A DNA stretch of 64,000 bases, from NCBI GenBank assembly GCA_029204225.1, contig CM055102.1:12259939-12323938 (forward strand). The letters run 5' to 3'. Of this stretch, positions 31,375 through 44,295 are shown one piece after another. The first letter of the stretch is position 1; the number at the start of each line of letters is the position of its first letter. The notes under the pieces were generated by a model. It had not been told where the DNA came from and made no database searches. It worked only from the letters and a program-made list of their open reading frames with translations. The DNA comes from Diphasiastrum complanatum. Taxonomy: Eukaryota; Streptophyta; Lycopodiopsida; Lycopodiales; Lycopodiaceae. The position numbers and the translations under genes are program-made.

Positions 31375-33900
31375 CATCAGAAAAGAAGTTCAAAAATAGG
31401 TTCAGGAATTGCTTGATCAAGAGTTCATTAGTTTGAGTAAATCACCCTTCGCCTCACCCATTCTTCTCATTAAAAAGAAGGATGGTACATTTCGAATGTG
31501 CATAGATTATTGTGCACTGAATAAGATTACCATCAAGAATAGATTTCCAATTCCTCGAGTTGATGACTTATTAGTTTCTCTTTAAGGAGCACAAGTGTTT
31601 TCAAAGATTGATCTCCGCTTTGGGTATCATAAAATCAAGGTAAGTGAGGAGAAGCAACAAAAGACTACTTTTCGAACATATAGGGGGTATTATCAATTCA
31701 AAGTTATGTCTTTTGGTTTAACCAATGCACCGGCTACCTTCCAAGCATTGATGAACCAAATCTTTGGGCCATACTTGTACAAATTTATCTTGGTGTTCTT
31801 TGATGACATTTTGATTTATAGCTGAAACTTAAAAGAGCATGCTTAGCACTTGGAAGTGGTTTTGGAATTGTTGCGGGAATATAAGTCGTTCGCCAAGATG
31901 TCAAAATGTGAGTTCGCCCAACAAGACATTGAGTATTCGGGCCATATGGTGACTAAAGATGGCATTAAGGTGGATCAACGTAAGGTTGAGGTGGTTAAAA
32001 ATTGGAAGAGCCCTAAAACTTTGTGACATTTAAGAGGATTTCTGGGATTTGCATCTTATTATCGATGATTCATATTCAATTTTTCAAAGATAGCAACAAC
32101 ACTCACGTACTTGTTGAGGAAAGGAAATTCGAATGGAGTGAAGATGCTCAAAAAAACTTCAACCAATTAAAAGAGGCCTTGGTGAATCCTCCAATTTTGG
32201 TACAATCAGACTTCAGTTTACCTTTCAAGGTAACTGTCGATGCAAGTGGAAGTGGATTAGGAGCCATACTAAGTCAGAAGGATGGTGTGATTGCCTATGA
32301 GAGTCAAAAATTGACTGACAAGGAGATGTCATATCCTACGCATGACAAGGGGATGTTGGCTATAGTTCATGCATTGAAAAAATGGCGAAACTACCTTTAT
32401 CAGTCAAAATTCATCATTAAAAGTGATCACCATAGCCTTAAGTATTTCCTAAGTTAGAAGCAGCTTACGAACAAACAAAATAGATGGTTAGCACAAGTTC
32501 AAGCATATGACTTTGTTATTGAATATCTCAAGGGCAAGGAAAATCAAGCTGCTGATGCTTTATCAAGGTTGTGAAAAATGCAAATGTGTGATATAGGTGA
32601 ACCTTTAGAGGAGTATATAACTGTTCTCCAAGATGCAGAGGAGAATTGCATGTCCACAAAACAAGATCAAGCCTCATAAGGGTTGTGTTGCATGATCAAA
32701 AAATGCTTACTGAATCCCCTCATTTCTTTGAAAAATGATTGGAAGTCCGTCATCTTGGATGAGTATACTAAGGTGTGATGCAAATTCAGGAAAGCTTATC
32801 GGATCCCAAAGTTGGAGAACAATCTCGTCACCAACTTAAAGACGGAATTTTGGTTTATGACAATAAAAGGATAGTCCTAGTGCCAAATTCAAAGTTGGTA
32901 TCTTAGATTGTTTATGAACTACATTTGTCTCCTAGTGCTGGTCACTCGGGAATACTAAAGACCTATCAAAAAGTTAAAAGTCTTTTCAAATGGCAAGGAA
33001 TGAAACAAGATATCTACAAGATGGTTAGGAATGCACCTCATGCCAAATCCACAAATTAGAGCATGTGAAGAAACCTGGGTTGTTACAACCACTATCGGTT
33101 CCTTCTCAACAGTGGAAAAGCATTAGTATGGATTTCATCCCATCTCTTCCCACAATATTGGGAGGATTCAATGGAATCTATGCAGTGGTGGACTGGCTGA
33201 CGAAATATGTCCATTTCATTCCCTACAAGACTACTTATGGTGCTGCACAGGTGGCACAACTATTTTTTAAGAATATTTTTAAATTGCATGGACTACCAAA
33301 AGAAATAGTGTGTGACAGAGATCTGAGATTTGCTAGACAATTTTGGAAGAAGATGATGGAAAAATTAAAGACCAAACTATGTTTGAGTACTGCATTCCAC
33401 CCCGAGACTGATGGACAGACCGAAAGGGTAAATCAATGGTCGGAATGTTACTTGAGACATGTCATGGCAGACCAACAAACAAAATGGATTGATTGGTTGC
33501 ATTGGGCAGAGTTCAGTTACAACTCAACAACCCACATGTCGACTGAAATGGCACCATTTTATGCATTATTGTATGGATATGAACCCACGACGCCAATTGA
33601 CATGGAGTTAGCGGATATAACCGTGGTGGCAGTAGCAAATGAAAAACATGCAAAACATCCTTAAGACGAATCAGGATCATATGCGAGAGGCTCAACAAAA
33701 GATGAAATATTATGCTGACAAGCTTCGATTATTTAGGGAATTCCACGAAGGGGATTATGTGTATTTACGATTACATCCCTATCGCCAATCAGTATTAAAG
33801 AAAACCAAGAGTGAGAGCTATCTCCACAATTCTATGGGCCATTTCAAATCCTCAAAAGGGTCGGTGAACTAGCATATGAACTGGATTTACCAACCATAAC
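31375..33900 (+). pseudogene. Ty3-gypsy chromovirus RT-RNase H-integrase
   Basis: Starts inside [56 protein letters not shown], and [17 protein letters not shown]. The catalytic box reads FFDDILIYS, keeping both Asp. RNase H from ~32130 has DFSLPFKVTVDASGSGLG, YPTHDKGMLAIVHALKKW and SDHHSLKYFL. A zinc-binding region in scraps leads to integrase (33065-33664): SISMDFIPSLP, YAVVDWLTKYVHFIP, HGLPKEIVCDRD, STAFHPETDGQTERVN (D-D-E all present). About a dozen stops and some frameshifts break it. Gag, protease and 5' LTR are missing. RT-RNase H-INT order identifies gypsy. Confidence 0.93.
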
Positions 33901-33904
33901 ACAA

Positions 33905-34168
33905 ATGCATAATGTGTTCCATGTCAGCTTGTTGAAGAAACATATCGGAAAAAATGTTCAACTACCACCAATCAATGAAGAGGGGAAACCAGAGGCAGTG
34001 GTTGGTTACCGAGATAAAGACTTACGAACTGGAAAGCAAATACAACAATACCTGATCAAATGGAAAGGATTACCTCCAAAAGACAACACGTGGGAAGGTC
34101 ATTCCTACCTAAAGAAATGGCTTGCAATTTTAGAGACAGCTAGAGGTCTTATGGAGCACGATACTTGA
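33905..34168 (+). pseudogene. Chromodomain end of gypsy integrase
   Basis: The frame MHNVFHVSLLKKHIG matches the conserved V-F-H-V-S-x-L-K/R-K/R segment after the integrase core, followed ~45 codons later by the chromodomain core QYLIKWKGLPPKDNTWE with the W-x-G and N-T-W-E signature. This defines the element as a chromovirus, whose chromodomain directs integration into heterochromatin. The frame is shifted relative to integrase and ends at a TGA at 34168, 56 bases before the LTR. The domain is complete. Confidence 0.9.
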
Positions 34169-34223
34169 CAAAAAACTACATGGTCTTCATTTTTGAGGGC
34201 AAAAATGCTTAAAGTAGGGGAAG

Positions 34224-34790
34224 TGTCATGTACTGTATGTAATCGGCCCATGAGCTTACTAATGAATCACCAAAAATAACCATGGAGCTAAACTAGACTA
34301 GAACTAGTCATTAGAATTGTCAATAAAAAGACGCAAACAACCACGCCACCTTTGTATTGGCGGGAATTATAATAATGGTTGTAAGGTCCAAATTAAGGTG
34401 ATAAGGCCCAAATGTTAATTAGAGCACTAAAGGCCCACTATAAATAGAGGAGGTCGTGCTAATGTAGAGGCTATTCTACTTTTATGATTTTTGAACTTTT
34501 GGTGTGATCTTGAAGCTTCTGTTTGAGAGCTTTCTTGATAGTATTGATGGTTCATGTGCCTACAATCACATGAGAGCTAAAATCATGCTCTAGTTTCAGG
34601 CCTAATCTTGTGATTGATCAATAATAATGAATAATGGATTCTATCTTCACCCATTTTGGTGAAGTTTTGTTACATTGAGTTAGTTTCTTGAATTTTGACT
34701 AGTTTCTTGATTTCTTGTAGTTCGAGAATCCAAACTCTATTGTAGCCAAGAAGTCCGTAGGCACCATCACCAACAAACCTTAACAAACTA
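34224..34790 (+). repeat. Gypsy 3' LTR, end uncertain
   Basis: Begins TGTCATGTACTG right after the polypurine tract AAAGTAGGGGAAG. The sequence includes TATAAATAGAGGAGG near 34440, a likely promoter TATA box with the transcript start downstream. The end near ...CACCAACA (~34775) is a guess because no second copy is present. Confidence 0.65.
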
Positions 34791-34799
34791 TGCACATCA

Positions 34800-35715
34800 T
34801 AAAATTGAGGAGGAATATTTGACAATGGGTTAGGTGGGTACAAATCACCTTTTATCTATAAATCGATATTCTTCATGCCTTCTAACCCCCACCAATGCAT
34901 TTCATATGAGTTTAAGTTAACACCCCATGCAACTTTGGTTGTTTAATAATCCTTCGCTAACTTCACGTGCAAGTGATATTTTGTTCCCATCTTGAAAATG
35001 TCCAAGATCCAAAAAAAAATCCCAAACTTTGATATAATGTTCTTCAAAAATGAATTTGGCTTAATGTTGGATTGAAGTATGCATTTGAAATGAGCATGGT
35101 ATAAGGTTCTTAGGCATAACATGAGTATTGTGTCATGCCTAGGGCCTATGTGTTGTACTATTGGAATGGCAAGACAATGAAAAGCCTTGTACTATTGTAA
35201 GGCTCAACATGGTTTGGCATTTTGCGAGTAAATCACTTGCGAGTTTATGATTTTTGACGTGGCATTTAAAAGATGGCACGTGGTGTGCTACCTTTTTACA
35301 ATACTGCAACCATTTCTACTCACAAAATTGTCTAGACCCATTTTTTAGTTATCAAAATAACTAGTTTAAGCACACTAGTCTCTATCTTTGTTGGTTAATG
35401 TACTCAAGCTGAATGCATTGTTGGTTGTTCATGATACAACCTATCTAAGTATTATATGTTATTTTTAATGTTTTTCCACAAGGTATCCATAGAAAGTTAT
35501 TTTAGACACAATATTATAAACTGTACTAATAGTCAACAATTATAGCTCAAGGAGGAGTTCGAGAAATAAACTACTATGACACCCACAATAAAAGAAGATA
35601 TCATTTGAAAGATGATCCGAACAAGTGATTTCTTCACGATGTTGCAAGGTAAAACACACACAATTTATCACCACAAAGTCTTTTCACTATAGCCACACAA
35701 AAAATATGCCACAAG
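34800..35715. other. No gene seen
   Basis: Unassigned; probably contains the 3' flank of the transposase relic that starts at 35719 on the minus strand. Confidence 0.35.
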
Positions 35716-35718
35716 AGG

Positions 35719-38014
35719 TCAGATAAGTGGTACATTTCTCTCCCTAGATAGTATTTGAAACAATTCAGAAACAATGAGATGTGGTTGATGAATAACCATA
35801 TTGTTGTCCATATCCATCCCCAAAACAACAATATAAACAAAGTACATGTGCTTGCAAGGTGTAAATTTTCCATTTGATGTGCCTCTCATGAAATCTTCAC
35901 AAGTGCAATGTGGAGATTCTTGGATGGTGACTATGTAGGTGTTGCCATTTGGATTTGTTGCAAAACTTTGCACATGAAAAGAAACATCTCGATTTTTTAC
36001 TTTCACATCCTCCTTAACAACGGTTGCCCTCAGTTTGATAGCTCTTGCAATTCTCTCCTTTGCTGCAACAGAGTTTGAGTTTTTCCTTCTGGTTTTAACT
36101 CTTTGCGTTGGAGTGATAAATTCCTCCATTTGTGGGCATGCTGGTTGCCCATCCATAGGACTCATTGATCCAATTTTGTTAGCCTCCATGCACTCCAACA
36201 TTTAGCCACCCTTGTTCAAAATGTCAACCTCATCTTGGTTAAGCGATGTCCCAAAGCTTGCACACCATCTACCATCATTCTTTCTGGCGATTGGAGTATA
36301 TATTTATTTAGCTGCCATGTGTGAGTGATATCAGTAGGGCAAAATCACATATATTGCATTGTTTCACCATTATTATGTTGATGCTTACGATAAAAACTAG
36401 GAGCAACAATAGTTTCTACTGCCTTTCCTGATATAAGTAAACGGCCACATTTCTTTCTGCCATCCACCATTCCCATGCAAGTTATCTTACTCCCACTAGG
36501 TATGCATCATATGGCCCACATGGTCTTGTTAATATCTCTCTCCTCAACAACACTTGACAATTGAAGATCTCGTCTAATGATGCGTTCACGATGTGGCACT
36601 TCAGCATAAGTTGTACTTTGTCTTGGCGCATTCACATACACAGCGTCGGGCCTATGGGATACATTAATGTCATCCTTTGTCCAATCTTTCACTGGTCATT
36701 TTTTAGGAACACTCCTCTCGTTGCCACTCGGAGCTGAGCTACCAGAAGACAATGATGCAAAATCAACAGCATCACGTACGAGATTGACAAATGGTTGTCC
36801 TTGCATGGCTGATGCCTACTTGGAGGCTACTATACTGATCAACTTTTCCAGACTTGGGCCCATTCCAATGTGGCGACCTTTTTCATATGAAGCATATATT
36901 TCACTTTGCAAGATTGCATTAACCATATCACCCCATACATGCCTCATAAAGATGTAGTTGTGAACGATAGGCCTTGACAGCAAGCCAACTACCATGTCTG
37001 GACTCAAATAAATTCATAGTGGGAATATGTGCAATATGTTTATCCTCAACAACTTGACAGGCAATGTTCCATTCATCAAGAATTATTTTAAAACAAGCAA
37101 AAAACATCTCCAAACTACTACTGAATCAGAGGCTGACCGCACTCATATATCTGCCGTAATGAGAATATCTAGTGTGCAACCAAGACAACCATGCCTCCAA
37201 TGCCGGGATTTTTCCGAGGTATGCTGCTCTTGAACGCTAGAATGCCCTCATTATATTTTGCATTGGCATCTGTCATGTCAATTGCCAATCTCTAATCCTC
37301 ACATAAAGAAATATGTTTACTTTGCTTATCTTGTACGATGCATTGGTCTGTATAATTTTCCAAACTCTCCTTAAAATGAAAAAGACAAGATCTCTCACGA
37401 CCCTCCATGAGCACATGATCTCCGACACCATAGATTCGTCTTACAACTGCCCAATTTGCACCAGCTTCATCTGCCATAAATCCTCTGAATTGGGTTGAGT
37501 TCAACCCATGCTTTTGCATCACAACATTGGGCATTTTCCAGAACTTAACTTGTGTCTTTGTTTGCTCCATCTTCATCTCGCAAGGTGCTATTGTTTGCAA
37601 GCTTTGTATACTTCACACAACATATTTCATTCTCAGACAACCAACTCAACTAAAAAATTTATGCCAATGTAACAAGTAAAAATAATTTGCATACCTAGGG
37701 TCATAGACATGGGTTGCCATTGTCGTCCAACCACGTATTCTTTTGACATGATCAAAGCATATCCATGAATTTTCTATCTCACCACCCTTCTGCATTTGTT
37801 TGGCAATAGAAACACCAGAAGCTGGCCCAATGGTGGACATCTTGAGGATAAAACATCTTTCATTCTCACTATCTGAAACTTGACCTAGGAATAAGGATCC
37901 TTGAAAATAATCATATCCAAGGGCCTTGCGTGCACAAAGGGCCCTGGCCTGTGGGCGGGCCTCGACCTGCATGGAAGGCCAGAGGCCCAGGGGCCTTCCC
38001 CCACGTAATGTCAT
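35719..38014 (-). pseudogene. SWIM-zinc-finger transposase relic, copy 1 (MULE-like)
   Basis: From 38014 the frames give CFILKMSTIGPASGVSIAK, ENSWICFDHVKRIRGWTTM and ATHVYDPR, then an intron (GTATGC...CAAAG, ~37590-37680), LQTIAPCEMK, FRGFMADEAGANWAVVRRIYG and GRERSCLFHFKESLENYTDQC, scraps of the catalytic C-terminal part, SEIYASYEKGRHIGMG, a Cys-rich stretch (CGRLLISGKAV), and the SWIM finger CTCEDFMRGTSNGKFTPCKH (35850-35910). The D (FDHV), D (MADEA) and later acidic residues suggest a DDE-type, mutator-like transposase; this is inference. The N-terminal third present in copy 2 is missing. Frameshifts are frequent. Closest relative is 57478-60397. Confidence 0.75.
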
Positions 38015-38161
38015 ATCTAAAATTTTTTTACCTCATAAATTTTGGACAAAATCAGTGTTGCTTTCACTCAAGGATGAGCATTTTGGGCAAAACGAGTGAT
38101 TATTCCAATTGCAAACAAATTCCACCTTTGGAGGTGCATCCAAAAAAAAAAGAAGTTGAAG

Positions 38162-38671
<510 letters not shown>

Positions 38672-38806
38672 GGTAAGGTTTCCTTTGCATCTTGGAGGCA
38701 TCTCCCCCCACACAATGTTCATGTGGATTTTACAACCAGAATTTTAGGTGATCATTCTTCTCATAATCAATCAATCAAATGTTGACACATAGCACATGAG
38801 CTTTCC

Positions 38807-38925
38807 GGTGGAATGTGCATGTGGACAGTCAATGACAGGCTTCTTCATAGCACATACACATTATGGTGAAATGTGTGCATGCTATGTGGTAGCTTGTCAT
38901 TGGTTGTCTGCATGCACATTCCACC
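38807..38925. repeat. 119-bp inverted repeat (hairpin)
   Basis: The left arm starts GGTGGAATGTGCATG and the right arm ends CATGCACATTCCACC. The arms pair along most of ~55 bases with scattered mismatches around a centre near 38866. Confidence 0.85.
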
Positions 38926-39284
38926 AAACAACAAAATTTATAAAAATGTCATAAAATTTGCATTAGAAATGGTGTTCGCACGTGTGGCTATATGGCCGTA
39001 CCATATGGCCCTTAAAAAAAATGTCCACCTTCGCACATTGACATTACAGAGGGGAAGGCTCTCTTCCTCTCGGCCGTTCTGCCCTGCTCGGGCCCCCGCC
39101 CTAGAGCATTGGGGCCTCCTAAGGCAAACTCCCTCGAGGGAGGTCCTTCCCCCTCCCACGTAATTGTCGTTCACCCAATTTTAAGCCATTTTTGGGCCCT
39201 ATATTATTTTGCATAATATAGGGCCCCAATTTTTTTTCTCTCTTACTCGATCCAACGCACAAGACAGAGAGATGCAGGTGTTGC

Positions 39285-39439
<155 letters not shown>

Positions 39440-40115
39440 GTTTGCAGGCCTCTTAGAGAAGAGATTTGAAGATCCTATTGTAAACAAAAAAACATATTAC
39501 AGTTAAGTCTCTTACTAGAGATTGATAAAATGCCTTCAGGTCTCTATTTCAGAGCTTTGTTCTTCTTAGCGTTAGAAAGAAAAAAAAACTATGAGAAGAA
39601 AAAAAATAAAACCAAGACTACTTCCAGTCAACATTCTATGTGGAAATCCTGATCTAGTAGAGAGTATAGATTAGAGATGCAATTATTGACTGATTGCCAA
39701 CCATTGAAACCACAACCAAAATCCATAAGAAACAGAGTGATGGAAGAGCTCACATAAAGCAAAGAGGTCACAAAGCAAAAACATCTTTATTACAAAGAGA
39801 ATAATATACATAAAAGTAAAAGTCCCCTTTGCAAGGGGATGCCACATGGCATAGACCTAATAAATGCATAAATTTCACTGTTGGCCTCTACGTGACATTT
39901 TTGGCTATATACAAATGTAATCTCGTTATCAACTCGGAGCTGGCTTTTTAACTAAAGCCTACCAAACTGAAATAGTACATAACAACTGTTAACTACACTA
40001 ACAGTCCAATCATAGTTGAGCTTACTAATTCTAACTCTTAAATTCAAGTGTGATTGAAGTATCAAACTAATTGTACATTTATTACAATACCACACTTGAA
40101 GCTTCCCTCTTATCA
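39440..40115. other. No gene seen
   Basis: AT-rich sequence with a small hairpin TCCCCTTTGCAAGGGGA near 39831; could be part of an LTR of the gag fragment that follows. Confidence 0.35.
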
Positions 40116-40119
40116 TATC

Positions 40120-40422
40120 TCACTTGATCTTGTGATGTAACTTAGAAGCTACATCTTGCACTTCGTATAGCGTGCTCAAGATGTTCCATACTTCTTTCAA
40201 TGTCTGAGCCTCGGATACATGGCCGATCTGTATATCCGTGATGTTGAGGATGATCAGCACGAAAGCTTTTCCATCCTTCAGCTTCCATCTGGTGATTGCC
40301 ACGTCGTCCGCTTCGGGTTTCCCTTTTGCACCTGTAACCACGTCGTACAATTCTTTTTCCATTAGTACAGTCTTCATCTTAAATTTCCACAAATGGTAAT
40401 TGGCTCCATCAAGCTTGTCCAT
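40120..40422 (-). pseudogene. Copia gag N-terminal fragment
   Basis: A 100-codon minus frame: MDKLDGANYHLWKFKMK and MEKELYDVVTGAKGKPEADD, later AQTLKEVWNILSTLYEV. L-D-G-x-N-Y-x-x-W-K is the start of copia gag (DUF4219/UBN2). It is open but ends in KLHHKIK without the rest of gag, zinc knuckle or pol. It belongs to a family different from A, B and C by sequence. Confidence 0.8.
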
Positions 40423-40732
40423 GAGAGGACTAGCTTTAAACGTTGGTGATGACGCAAAAGTGCATCACTCTTACGAATGGCCTTAAGATAAGATTTACAG
40501 GGTGCCTTATCTATTAGGGTACTTTTGGCAATCAGTAAGGTAATGACCTCTTTTCGCCTATCACCATGACCTATGTAAGAACACAATGTCGTGATTCATT
40601 CACTTTTTCTTCTTATGTGTGAATTTGCGTGTAGAAAATGCAGACTGCATGACAACGTTAGAAAAATATGCAGCATGAATGGAGGCAAATTAAAATTGGG
40701 ATTTAGAAGAGTAGGAGGAGTAAATCCTACCA

Positions 40733-41210
40733 ATGACCTGATCTTCTTTTTCAACTTGTTTCAATGCACAAAGCACTCCTTTGAACAACAACAAATGCTT
40801 TAAAAAAAAATCACACAGATTTGAAACTATCTCACAAATTCTATTCTAGCACTTAAACCAAGCAAATCAACTCATAGAATCATGGAATCTTGATTAACCT
40901 ATGATCTATCCTCAATCTAATGACTTTTGCCACTTCCTAAGATTGAAACACACTCAAATAAAGTCCAGCAACCTCACTATCTAGAGATCCAATAAAAAAT
41001 AGGGTTTTGACAAAATCACAAAAAATTGACTATTCTAAATCTACATGCAAATGCTGAAAATTTGATATGCAATCTATTAGCCACCACTTAGGCTGATCCA
41101 ATGATCCAGAAGTCGTCCAATTCTAGTATGTGAAATTAGAAATTGGAATTGATCAAGTTTGTGAACCTATATAGGATTTTGATCTACAAAAGATCCAATC
41201 TAAATGCATA
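40733..41210 (-). repeat. Second copy of family B copia leader
   Basis: Aligns along its length with 7525-8000 (shared text such as TGATCTATCCTCAATCTAATG and CTAGAGATCCAAT). The primer site and LTR are missing; it stops at about 41210 against the next relic. Confidence 0.8.
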
Positions 41211-41243
41211 TCAAAGTTGGGTACCGAGAATACTTTGATAAGC

Positions 41244-42227
41244 TAGAAGGTCATTCAGTTGAATCGCGAGCTCAAGATTACCAAGCAACATGAGGCAAGA
41301 TCTGAAGCTGAACTGAAGAAAGCCCAACAAAAAGCTGATGCTCTTGAAGGCTATGTGGGAACTCTTCAAGATTCGTTGACAAAAGTGCAAGATTAGGTGG
41401 ACAAAGCGGTCCAAGACGCTAAACAACAGGTCCTGTTGTTGGCTGGTCAATTGGACACGACTGAGTTGAAATGTGAATGTCTTCAAGGTGAATTGGATGC
41501 GACCACTCTTAAATGCGATTCTTATTTACAAATACAAGTGCCTAACCGTCCAGTCACACTAGATGAAATCAGATACATGTTTAGGAAAGTTGAAACCTAC
41601 CGCATTTCATTGGTAGGGTCTCAAAAAAAAATTGATAAAGTCATATGTACGGCAACCACTGAGTTGGCAAAGGCAAAAGTGATTATCAAAAATTACAAAA
41701 AGGCAGCCGCTCAAGTGTTGGAAGCTGGCCCTCATATTTCAATTTCAGTGATGCCGCAGTTCTCTCCTTAGCACCAAGATCAGGGAGGCTTGGTTACAGG
41801 TTTGGATGGGCCAGAAATCCAAGATATACCAAATGTCCAGGACATAGAAGAAGCTCCATCCAGATCGAGGCCCAGACCTTTGTTTCAAAAACCGATCACC
41901 ATCGAGAACCAGATTCAAACATTTCTACAACAACATCCATTGAGTCCTTGAGGGTGGATGGGTAATCAAATTCAAGACCTCTGAGATAGCAGAGGGCAAA
42001 GAGTTGGACACGCTACCAGCATTAGGAGAGTAGCCGACATGGAGAATCATTGTATTTGGGAGACTCTGAATTCCATCAGGAATTATGTTGCCAACCCTCG
42101 CCAATTGCGGGTAGATCCTTATTATTTACCAATACCAAGACGCAATAAATGGATAGATTTGGGAATTCCTTTGGATCAAAACGATACCCATATCCCAATG
42201 CGACACTGTGACCAAAATTCATTCTGA
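41244..42227 (+). pseudogene. Unidentified coiled-coil protein relic with in-frame stops only
   Basis: One frame stays open over ~327 codons apart from stops at 41394, 41769, 41949 and 41982. It begins KVIQLNRELKITKQHEARSE, a long heptad-like Lys/Gln/Glu/Ala region (KKAQQKADALEGYVGTLQDS), then RPVTLDEIRYMFRKVETYR, a second helical stretch (TTELAKAKVIIKNYKKAAAQ), a proline-rich segment (SRSRPRPLFQKP) and a C-terminal part DMENHCIWETLNSIRNYVAN, ending at 42225-42227. I do not recognise it. Absence of frameshifts shows slow decay or recent loss. It could be a gag-like or accessory ORF of a retroelement, or a host gene copy. The C-terminus runs into a tandem repeat. Confidence 0.5.
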
Positions 42228-42430
42228 AGGCACAGTCAGGTTTTTTGCATTTTTGCACCTTCGGAAAAAATGCGACATTGTGACCAAAATTCATTTTAAA
42301 GGGACTGTCGGGTTTTTCACATTTTTCGCACCTTCAGAAAAAAGACAACATTGTGACTAAAATACATTTAAAGGCACTGTCGGGTTCTTTCACATTTTTC
42401 TACCTTCGCTTTAAAGGCACCTTCGGGATT
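42199..42430 (+). repeat. Tandem repeat of ~72-bp unit, three copies
   Basis: Units start GCGACAYTGTGACCAAAATTCATT (42199 and 42270) and GACAACATTGTGACTAAAATAC (~42342), each with GGCACAGTCAGGTT/GGGACTGTCGGGTT and a CACCTTC box. Further GGCACCTTCG pieces continue to ~42460. Confidence 0.85.
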
Positions 42431-42460
42431 TACATGCTTTCTCTGTTCAAAGGCACCTTC

Positions 42461-42892
42461 GCATTTTTTGGGTTTTTCCAATAGTAGTAGACCGACATCA
42501 CCAACTTATCATCAACCCTAAAAATAGCTGGACTGCTAAATATTCCAAGGATGGTTACTCACTTGGTATATATACAAAGACTGTCATAAATAACATTCAA
42601 TGCTTGTAAGATATTTTTTTGAAGACACTTGTATATATATAGTATTAGCTGAATCAAACAATATAAGTGGTTTTTTTTTATTCTTTTGTAGCGAACGTTA
42701 TCACGCTCAGCAAGCTGAAGGTATCACTTCAAGCCATACTCGCTGTTGATATTAATCAGAGTGCAATTTTTGTCTCACTAATGTATTGTTCATTTGCGCA
42801 ATTTTGTATGAATAATTCATCTTGAATATTTTTGCTGCTAACTGTTGCGTTTCCGTTCCTACACGCCTACACTCAAGCTTCTGCTGCCAGTC
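42461..42892. other. No gene seen
   Basis: AT-rich sequence between the repeat array and the family C LTR; no target-site match to the far side of the stack was found. Confidence 0.35.
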
Positions 42893-43825
42893 TGTAGAAA
42901 AAATAGTAATTATTCTTCCACAGAGAACACGATGAAAGTTTGAATAAATCAAACTAATATCAGTGTCTTCAATCGAGATTGTATCTAATCTATGTACTAA
43001 TAGAACAGTATTAGTTCTGATTGAATATGCGTGCAGAAATTATATGCGGAAGTAAGAGACAACTTAAGACAATTTTAGACAAACAAAAACTATTGATCAA
43101 AAATGAATTTATAATTCTGAATTTTAATCAATATATATCTCTTGTTGTCTTATCTCGTTGTTGTGTCTCTGATTGAGTGAGTTTGAGAATCTCTTTAATT
43201 TGAGTGTCTATGAGTTGGTTACAACGAGTAGTGCACATGTATTTATATTGTTACAAGATAGGTCTTTTGGCCTTTTATTTACAGGTCTTTTGGCCTTTTA
43301 ATGTTGTAATAGTAGATATCTAACCATTTACGACGGTTGATATTCAAATAGACGCTCTGTTTCTAGGGTCGAATAAATTTTATTTGCGAATTATTCGCAA
43401 TAGTCCATCTCTTCGTTACAACTTTGTATTTCGCGAATTGTTTGCGAGACTTGTCTCTTCGCGACATTTTCGTCTTTCGCGAATTGTTCGCGACAGATGA
43501 CAATTCTTGAGCTTGAAGAAGAATCAAAAGATTTCACGAATTGTTTGTGACAATTTCGTGACATTTGAGGTTTGAACAAGAAACAAATTATTTTGCGACA
43601 TTCTGTTCGCGAATCTTTTGAGCTTTAACAAGAAAGCCATGAGCTTCTACAAGAAACTGTTTCGCGAATCTTTCAAGTTGACTGCAAGACAAATTTCGCG
43701 AATCCTTTGAGGTTGATCACGAATAAAAATATTTTGAATTCGCATTCGTTTCTTTCTCATCCTTTGTCAAGTAAACTGCGCGCTTTGTTAGTAGAATCAA
43801 GATCTATCTGATCAAGTGTTCTATA
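42893..43825 (-). repeat. Family C copia LTR (933 bp)
   Basis: Plus strand starts TGTAGAAAAAATAG and ends GTTCTATA (CA end mutated). Identical start and parallel sequence in the LTR at 54863-55625, which is shorter by internal deletions (e.g. ~100 bases near 42955). Five TTCGCGAA palindromes lie at 43430-43702. It is the 3' LTR for the RNase H relic at 43826-44295. Confidence 0.88.
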
Positions 43826-44295
43826 GCTCTCTCTCTCAAAGTGGACAGTTGGATTAACCCCAATCTTCTCCGCTGCTTCTCAAACAAAGCTTTACTGAGT
43901 GGCTTCGTAAAGATATCAGCTATCATTTCCTCTGTGGGTATGAAGACCGTCTTCAGTATCTTCTTTTTGAATCACATGATATTTGATAGCTATGTATTTC
44001 GAGTGAAATACATGATCTTTCATAAGATAAATTGTTGAAGTGTTATCCATTAACAAGACATAAGGTTCAAAAATAGATTCATCAAATCCTTCCAAGATCT
44101 ATTTGATCCAGATCAGCTTGTTTGCCATCTTGGCTACTGCTACATATTCTACTTCATAGGAAGATTGAGCTACTTTTGTTTGCTTTTTGCTTATCCATAG
44201 TATGGCTGTGCTAGATGCTAGAGTACAACCTCCTGAAATACTTTTGCTAGTATCCTTCATGGATTCGATATGAAATCCAGCTTCTTTCAAATAAC
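43826..44295 (-). pseudogene. Family C RNase H end, interrupted by E2 LTR
   Basis: The minus strand reads KEAGFHIESMKDTSKSISGG, ILWISKKQTKVAQSSYEVEY, KMANKLIWIK, then EGFDESIFEPYVLLMDNTST and scraps of the H-S-K-x-x-x-I and pol end, followed by CACTTTGAGAGAGAGAG (polypurine tract) and the LTR. The upstream part of RNase H and RT is separated from it by the E2 element, which starts at 44296. Its distal counterpart is probably 53236-53817. Confidence 0.85.
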
